From assembly GCF_008271655.1 (NCBI RefSeq), contig NZ_VKKX01000044.1:295763-359762 (forward strand): a stretch of DNA of 64,000 bases, given 5' to 3'. The notes under the pieces are model-generated. The model ran no database searches and was not told the origin of the DNA. It saw only the letters and a list, made by a program, of their open reading frames with translations. The position numbers and the translations under genes were made by a program. Numbering within the stretch: position 1 is the stretch's first letter; every line of letters begins with the position of its first letter. The DNA is from Gemmobacter caeruleus (GTDB taxonomy: Bacteria; Pseudomonadota; Alphaproteobacteria; Rhodobacterales; Rhodobacteraceae). Shown here piece by piece: positions 59,260 to 64,000 of this stretch.

Positions 59260-59858
59260 GCCGCCACCCGCGCGCGATGCTGTGCCTCGGTCAGGTGCAG
59301 GGCTGGCGTGATAAAGCTTTCGGCCCGGGTGATCCAGCCGCCCTTGCCGCCATCGCGGCGGCGACAATATTTGCGGCTGGCGGGGCGGGCATCGCCAAGC
59401 GCATAGTAATAGTCGCGCCGTGCCACGCCATAGGCATCGGCCAGATGCGCGACATTGGCCGCCGCGCGCTCGGCCGCCGCGATGGTCTTTGGCCCGATCG
59501 CACCATCCACCAACAGCGGAAAGCCCAGCCGGATCAGCAGCCGTTGCAGGATGCGCACCGCATTGGCGCCGGCATTCACATACATGTCAAAGAGTGCGGG
59601 CTGCAAAACCACAGGCAAATTTGCAATACCGGGCTTTGCAAAGTAGTGGCGCAGGTAAATCTCCACCGCCTGTTCGCGGCTCAGCCGGCGCACATCGGCG
59701 GGGGTGACGCGGCCATCGCCATTCAGATCGAGGCCCAGCCCGCGCAGTGTATGGATCGTCACCCCGTGATTGGTGGCGCCGCCCGGATCGTCGGGGTCGT
59801 TCACATACCCGCCTTCGCGCGCGACGATTTCCTCTGCCAGTTCCCGCACCGTCTTCAT
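59250..59858 (-). CDS. Holin-associated N-acetylmuramidase (GH108 endolysin)
   Basis: 202-residue muramidase without signal peptide, consistent with holin-dependent export. The GH108 signature AREGGYVNDPDDPGGATNHG carries the catalytic Glu15. A calcium-loop-like DLNGDGRVTPAD sits near residues 44-55. The C-terminal peptidoglycan-binding half follows (VDGAIGPKTIAAAE; GGWITRAESF). It pairs with the downstream holin as a lysis module of the type used for GTA release in Rhodobacter. TTTGCA motifs occur at 59602-59642. Confidence 0.87.
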   Translation of the reverse strand: MKTVRELAEEIVAREGGYVNDPDDPGGATNHGVTIHTLRGLGLDLNGDGRVTPADVRRLSREQAVEIYLRHYFAKPGIANLPVVLQPALFDMYVNAGANAVRILQRLLIRLGFPLLVDGAIGPKTIAAAERAAANVAHLADAYGVARRDYYYALGDARPASRKYCRRRDGGKGGWITRAESFITPALHLTEAQHRARVAAWG

Positions 59859-59902
59859 GCCAGCCCCCGTTCTTGCCGGGTGACAGCATGGTCATGGCGC
59901 GA

Positions 59903-59917
59903 TTAAGCGCCCGGTAA
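59903..59917 (-). promoter_or_regulatory. CtrA-like box upstream of the lysis genes
   Basis: On the minus strand: TTAC, seven bases, TTAA (one mismatch from TTAA-N7-TTAA), 44 bp upstream of the endolysin ATG. GTA release genes in Rhodobacter capsulatus depend on CtrA, which makes the site plausible. Confidence 0.4.
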
Positions 59918-59928
59918 GGCAGCGCGCG

Positions 59929-60384
59929 TTACGATCCGCTCTGTTCGTTCGGATCGTGATAGACGCCTTGCTCCTTCAACGCCTCCATCACCTCTTTCGG
60001 CATATAGCTCTCGTCATGCTTGGCGAGGATTTCGGTCGCCTCGAAAGTGTCGCCAACCATCTGGCCGGTGCCGATCATGCCCTGCCCTTCCTTGAACAGG
60101 TCGGGCAGCACGCCGGTAAAGGTGACGGGCACGATCTCGGCCCCGTCGGTCACGTTGAAGCGGATGGTTTCACCCTGCCCGCGCACCAGGCTGCCGGGTT
60201 CGACCAGCCCGCCCAGGCGGAACACCTCGCCCGCCTCGGGCGGCTCGGCGATGACCTGCGCCGGCGCGCGGAAAAAGTTGATCCCGTCGCGCATCGCATA
60301 GCCGATCAGCGCCGTCGATCCCGCCAGCGCCACGAAGGCCAGCGCGAGGATCTGGATCCGCCGGGTTTTCTTCAACCCCTTCAT
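59929..60384 (-). CDS. ccmE: Cytochrome c maturation protein CcmE
   Basis: 151-residue periplasmic heme chaperone anchored by one N-terminal helix (about residues 10-30). The heme-binding His123 lies in LAKHDESYMP, followed by a flexible tail. OB-fold strands include VTFTGVLPDLFKEGQG. It starts 10 bp after argC ends; no other ccm gene is adjacent. Confidence 0.96.
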   Translation of the reverse strand: MKGLKKTRRIQILALAFVALAGSTALIGYAMRDGINFFRAPAQVIAEPPEAGEVFRLGGLVEPGSLVRGQGETIRFNVTDGAEIVPVTFTGVLPDLFKEGQGMIGTGQMVGDTFEATEILAKHDESYMPKEVMEALKEQGVYHDPNEQSGS

Positions 60385-60394
60385 CTTGGTCTCC

Positions 60395-61423
60395 TTACGG
60401 GAAGACGGGGGCCAGCATCAGGCCCGCGGTCTCCTCCAGCCCCAGCATCAGGTTGGCATTCTGGATCGCCTGCCCCGAAGAGCCCTTGGTCAGGTTGTCC
60501 AGCACCGCCACGATCAGCGTGCGGCCGGGAATCCGGTCCGCCACCACACCGATATGACAGTAATTGGACCCACGAATGTCGCGTGTCGAGGGGACTGCGC
60601 CGAAAGGTAGCACCTCGATGAACGGCTCCAGCGCATAGCGCGCCTCCAGCGCGGTCCAGCAGGCCCTGGCGTCGCCCTTCACATAGACCGAGGCCAGAAT
60701 GCCGCGATTCATCGGCGCCAGATGCGGGGTGAACTGCACCAGCACCGGGCGCCCGGCGATCTTGCTGAATTCCTGGTCGAATTCCCCCAGATGCCGGTGC
60801 TTGCCACCGGCGGAATAGGCATGCGTGCCCTCCGACAGTTCGGCATGCAGGAGGTTTTCCTTGAGCGACCGCCCCGCCCCCGACACGCCGCATTTCAGAT
60901 CCAGCAAGATGTCATCCAGATCGATGCAACCGGCCTCGATCAGCGGGCGCAGCGCATATTGCCCGGTGGCGGCATTGCAGCCGGTGCCGGCGCAAAGCCG
61001 CGCGGCCCGGATATCGTCGCGGTAGAATTCGGTCAGGCCATAGACCGCCTCGGCCTGCAATTCCGGCGCGGCATGGGGCTGGCCATACCATTTCTCGTAT
61101 TCCGCCACGTCGCGCAGCCGGAAATCCGCCGACAGATCGACCACCCGCAAATCGCGCGGCAGCGCCTTGATCACCGCCTGACTGGTGGCATGCGGCAGGG
61201 CGCAAAATGCCAGATCCACTTTTGCAAAATCAATCTCGTCGATTTTGCAAAGCTTGGGCAGGTTCAGATGACGCAGAAAGGGAAACACCTCGGCCATCTC
61301 CAGCCCCGCCTTGCGGTCGGCCGACAGGGCCACGATTTCCATCTGCGGATGGCTGGCGATCAGGCGCACCAGCTCGGCGCCGGTATAGCCCGATGCCCCA
61401 AGGATTGCGATGCGCTTCTTCAT
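60395..61423 (-). CDS. argC: N-acetyl-gamma-glutamyl-phosphate reductase
   Basis: 342-residue arginine-biosynthesis dehydrogenase. The Rossmann start is [39 protein letters not shown] and [15 protein letters not shown] are conserved. The catalytic Cys lies in [12 protein letters not shown], where the usual family form is NPGCYPTA. TTTGCAAA occurs twice in the 5' third (61221 and 61244). Confidence 0.93.
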   Translation of the reverse strand: MKKRIAILGASGYTGAELVRLIASHPQMEIVALSADRKAGLEMAEVFPFLRHLNLPKLCKIDEIDFAKVDLAFCALPHATSQAVIKALPRDLRVVDLSADFRLRDVAEYEKWYGQPHAAPELQAEAVYGLTEFYRDDIRAARLCAGTGCNAATGQYALRPLIEAGCIDLDDILLDLKCGVSGAGRSLKENLLHAELSEGTHAYSAGGKHRHLGEFDQEFSKIAGRPVLVQFTPHLAPMNRGILASVYVKGDARACWTALEARYALEPFIEVLPFGAVPSTRDIRGSNYCHIGVVADRIPGRTLIVAVLDNLTKGSSGQAIQNANLMLGLEETAGLMLAPVFP

Positions 61424-61486
61424 GGTTCGCCCCCTCTTGTCGCGGTCGGTTTCTCTTTGCGGCGCTGGGGCGCGCGATGCAAGAGC

Positions 61487-62251
61487 CTAATGGTCGCGCG
61501 GCGTCAACTCTCCGGCACGGATCGCAAAGGCCAGCCGGTTTTCCGGCGGCGGCAGCGGGCAGATCGCAAAGGGCGTATAGGCGCAAGGCGGGTTGTGCAG
61601 GCGGTTGAAATCCAGCCGCACCCGATGGCCCGCCACCTCGCCAATCAGAAAGCGCGAGGCGCCATAGGTCTCGTGACCGGAGGTCGCGTCGCGGATGACG
61701 AACATCGGCCGGCCCGCCTTGATATGGGTCGGGACCAGCGCAACCTGTTGCCCCGCATGGGAAAACCGCGCGACATGGGTCTGGCGCACGCTGTCGCTGC
61801 GCCCCGCAACCATCGCGATGTCGCGCAAGACCGGCACCGGCAGTTCGTGCCATTCCGCGTCGATCACCCAGTCCGGGTCAAAGGGAAAGCTGTCGATGCC
61901 GGCAAAATCGCACCGCGCCGGATGGTCGATCTGGCGCAGCCGCAGCGCCGCCGCCCCTTCGACAATGTGAATTTCCAGGATCAGACCGGCGATGCGCAGC
62001 GTGTCGAACCCGCCCGGGCCGGGCGCAAAATCCAGCACCTGCCCCTCGGGCATTTCCAGCCGCGCGGTCAGGTCCGGCGCAAGGACCAGCGTGCCCAGCA
62101 GGTCCGGCCCCACCGAGAGCCGCAGATCGTGATCGCCCCGCCCCAGCGTCAGGCGCCCCGGCGCGATCTCGATCCGGTCGGTCAGGTTCAGCCATCCGTC
62201 CTCGGCGGTCAGCGCCGCCAGACGCGCGGCCTGCCAGTCCTCATGGGTCAT
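61487..62251 (-). CDS. DUF1684 domain protein
   Basis: 254-residue cytoplasmic protein of the DUF1684 family, with the diagnostic C-terminal [20 protein letters not shown] and [16 protein letters not shown]. The family is widespread and its biochemical function unestablished. The ATG overlaps the murI stop, so it is co-transcribed with murI. Confidence 0.88.
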   Translation of the reverse strand: MTHEDWQAARLAALTAEDGWLNLTDRIEIAPGRLTLGRGDHDLRLSVGPDLLGTLVLAPDLTARLEMPEGQVLDFAPGPGGFDTLRIAGLILEIHIVEGAAALRLRQIDHPARCDFAGIDSFPFDPDWVIDAEWHELPVPVLRDIAMVAGRSDSVRQTHVARFSHAGQQVALVPTHIKAGRPMFVIRDATSGHETYGASRFLIGEVAGHRVRLDFNRLHNPPCAYTPFAICPLPPPENRLAFAIRAGELTPRDH

Positions 62252-63060
62252 GCCGCCTCAAAACTGATGCGGCGGCGCAGGAATTGCGTCGCCTTGGAGG
62301 ACACATTGGCCGGGTCGCCGGTCGTCAGGAACTTCGACACCTTGCCCGCGCCCAGGAATTCCGGACGCCGCACCAGGTAATCGGCCAGGCTGTCCGCCAC
62401 CAGATTGGCCTGGCTGAACACCTTGACATCGGCCCCGAGCGCCTCTTGAAAAGCGTTTTGCATCAAGGGGTAATGGGTGCATCCCAGAATGGCGGCCTGC
62501 GGATGCGGCATGCGCCGCTTCAACGCCTCAACATGGCTGCGCACCAGCGCCTCGGCCAGAATTTCGTCGCCCTGTTCGATCGCATCGACCACGCCGCCGC
62601 AGGGCTGCGCCTCGACATCCACGCCGATGGCGCGGAAGGCCAGTTCGCGCTGAAAGGCGCGGCTGGCCACGGTGGCAGGCGTTGCAAACAGCGCCACATG
62701 CTTGACCGCGACCTCGCGCGGGGGGCTGTTGTCGCCCCATTGCCGTTCGGTCAGCGCCTCGATCAGCGGCACGAACACCCCCAGCACGCGCTTGCCCGGC
62801 GGCAGCCAGCTTTCCTGCATCCGTTTCAGCGCGGCGGCCGAAGCGGTGTTGCAGGCGAGGATCACCAGATCGCAGCCCTCGGCCCAGAGCCGTTCGGTCG
62901 CGGCGCAGGTCAGGTTGAAGATGTCATCATGCGTGCGCACCCCATAGGGTGCATGGGCATTGTCGCCGAAATAGACGAAGGGCACATCGGGCAAGCGCTT
63001 GCTGACGGCATCCAGCACCGTCAAGCCCCCGAGACCTGAATCGAAAACGCCCACGGCCAT
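62248..63060 (-). CDS. murI: Glutamate racemase
   Basis: 270-residue enzyme giving D-glutamate for peptidoglycan. [11 protein letters not shown], the catalytic Cys motifs [10 protein letters not shown] and GCTHYPLM, and [11 protein letters not shown] are all present. The start MAVGVFDSG was chosen from family similarity. The stop overlaps the DUF1684 start. Confidence 0.95.
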   Translation of the reverse strand: MAVGVFDSGLGGLTVLDAVSKRLPDVPFVYFGDNAHAPYGVRTHDDIFNLTCAATERLWAEGCDLVILACNTASAAALKRMQESWLPPGKRVLGVFVPLIEALTERQWGDNSPPREVAVKHVALFATPATVASRAFQRELAFRAIGVDVEAQPCGGVVDAIEQGDEILAEALVRSHVEALKRRMPHPQAAILGCTHYPLMQNAFQEALGADVKVFSQANLVADSLADYLVRRPEFLGAGKVSKFLTTGDPANVSSKATQFLRRRISFEAA

Positions 63061-63187
63061 GACTGCCCTCCCTCTGACGGGGTGATTTGGCGCAGCATAG
63101 GCGCAGGGCGCAGCCGGGAAAAGAGCGAAGGCGCGGGCCCGTGCGTTTCGCACCGATTTTGCAGAACACGGCAGGACGGTTTGCAAA

Positions 63188-63218
63188 GGCCCGGCGGTTT
63201 TGCAAACCCCGCCGGGCC
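63188..63218 (-). terminator. Terminator after the indolepyruvate oxidoreductase gene
   Basis: Ten-base stem GGCCCGGCGG / CCGCCGGGCC with an 11-nt loop that itself contains TTTTGCAAA; on the minus strand it is followed by TTTGC. It is 10 bp beyond the stop of the gene that ends at 63229. Confidence 0.65.
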
Positions 63219-63228
63219 ATTTTGCAGA

Positions 63229-64000
63229 TTACGCCGCGAGGCGCGGGGCATCGCCCCCGGCGCGGATCGTGGCCAGCAGTTCGGACCGCCGCTCGGCGGC
63301 CTTGGCGGCATTGGCCTCCTTCACCGGACCATAGCCGCGGATCGACAGCGGCAATTCCAGCAATTCGACGATCGCCGTCTCGGTCGCGGGGCGCCAGAGC
63401 GGCAGAACCTCTGCCAGATCGGCCTCATATTGCGTGATCAGCGCGCGCTCCATGCGGCGTTCGGGGTGGCGCCCGAAGGGATCGAACGCCGTGCCGCGCA
63501 AGCCCTTCATCCGGGCCAGCAACCGGAACACCGGCAGGATCCACGGCCCGAAGGCTCGTTTCTTCGGCCGACCGTCCGACGCCTTGCCCGGCAGGATCGG
63601 CGGCGCCAGATGGAAGGTCGGGCGCAGATCGCCGGTCAGGCTTTCGCGCGCCTTGGCAAGCGTTTCCAGATGCAGGCGCGCAACTTCGTATTCATCCTTG
63701 TAGGCCAGAAGCTTGTGATAGCCCTTGGCCAAGGACGGGCGCAGCGCCTCGGGCGCGGCATGGACGCGGGCGACGAACCGGTCGGCCAGCGCGTTATCCT
63801 GATAGGCGCGCAGGTGATCGGCGCGGAAGGCCACGGGATCGACCGTCGGCTTTTCCTCGGGCCGCATCAGCGCGCGGGCCTGATCGGGATGAGCCTGCGC
63901 AAAGCGGCCCAGATCGAAGGCGCGCAAATTGGCCTCGACGCCCGCCCCGTTCAGCTCCACCGCGCGGCGCAGCGCCGCCAGCGACAGCGGCACCAGCCCG
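63229..64000 (-). CDS. Indolepyruvate ferredoxin oxidoreductase, C-terminal part
   Basis: The 3' end, about 256 codons, of a gene running off the right edge. FHLAPPILPG, RAFGPWILPVFRLLARMKGL and TAFDPFGRHPERRMERALI match the C-terminal DUF6537 region of the large fused IorA/IorB-type 2-oxoacid:ferredoxin oxidoreductase, which oxidises arylpyruvates from aromatic amino acids. No start is in the window; the cluster-binding and TPP domains are off the edge. Confidence 0.88.
   Translation of the reverse strand, partial: GLVPLSLAALRRAVELNGAGVEANLRAFDLGRFAQAHPDQARALMRPEEKPTVDPVAFRADHLRAYQDNALADRFVARVHAAPEALRPSLAKGYHKLLAYKDEYEVARLHLETLAKARESLTGDLRPTFHLAPPILPGKASDGRPKKRAFGPWILPVFRLLARMKGLRGTAFDPFGRHPERRMERALITQYEADLAEVLPLWRPATETAIVELLELPLSIRGYGPVKEANAAKAAERRSELLATIRAGGDAPRLAA

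Overview
The window is a gene-dense, GC-rich (roughly two-thirds G+C by eye) chromosomal segment of an alphaproteobacterium, almost certainly of the order Rhodobacterales (Rhodobacter/Paracoccus/Gemmobacter-like). Support comes from the dusB-ntrB-ntrC order, the fused ispDF, the suf cluster with a YIP1-type gene and two cysteine desulfurases, the DUF6456, DUF6477 and DUF1684 families, OlsB, the two-domain dCTP deaminase, and a holin/N-acetylmuramidase pair of the gene-transfer-agent type. Nearly everything is core chromosome: no insertion sequence, prophage structural gene, integrase or CRISPR array is visible.

Layout. 1-2.4 kb (minus): dusB-ntrB-ntrC, nitrogen control, running off the left edge. 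2.6-7.3 kb: ispDF-pgpA-pncC, an AI-2E-type permease, a RatA/COQ10-like protein, hpt-mug. 7.4-14 kb: diheme cytochrome c, a small unknown gene behind a perfect CtrA-type box, lipA, aqpZ, the DUF6456 and DUF6477 genes, and an MttB-like methyltransferase. 14-22.4 kb: guaA, a small monooxygenase, a decayed ltrA pseudogene, a DMT transporter, a FadL-type porin with a triplicated terminator, a P-loop ATPase, metA and a hydrolase. 22.4-29 kb: ppk2-tetR, a DUF1127 gene divergent from a MocR regulator with two exact direct repeats between them, and a polyamine-type ABC transporter without a binding protein. 29.3-36.6 kb: rplM-rpsI, an SseB-like gene with a uracil-DNA glycosylase, an NhaA relative, and kpsT-kpsE-kdsA for capsule export. 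36.6-46.4 kb (minus): tRNA-Arg, then cysS-cysteine desulfurase-sufB-sufC-sufD-yip1-sufS read right to left, and an ABC-F ATPase. 46.4-52.2 kb: olsB, bamE, DUF177-rpmF-plsX-fabH-ihfA-merR, tRNA-Pro. 52.3-64 kb: two-domain dCTP deaminase, scpB/scpA/nagZ/SPOR/argS, the holin-endolysin pair, ccmE, argC, a DUF1684 gene, murI and the 3' end of an indolepyruvate ferredoxin oxidoreductase gene.

How the genes fit together. Most transcription units are tight, with ATGA or TGATG stop/start overlaps (dusB-ntrB-ntrC, ispDF-pgpA-pncC, hpt-mug, the ABC transporter, sufD-yip1-sufS, plsX-fabH, scpA-scpB, SPOR-nagZ). The most striking signal is not a gene. The self-complementary octamer TTTGCAAA, with TTTGCA/TGCAAA relatives, is absent as an octamer from the first 36.6 kb but occurs 13 times from 37.8 to 63.2 kb, in short clusters, in more than one reading frame and in intergenic DNA. 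Other points worth a second look are CtrA-like boxes (one perfect, two with one mismatch, one of these in front of the lysis pair), the MocR direct repeats, TTTTCG-N-CGAAAA palindromes 3' of genes, and the multiply broken ltrA.
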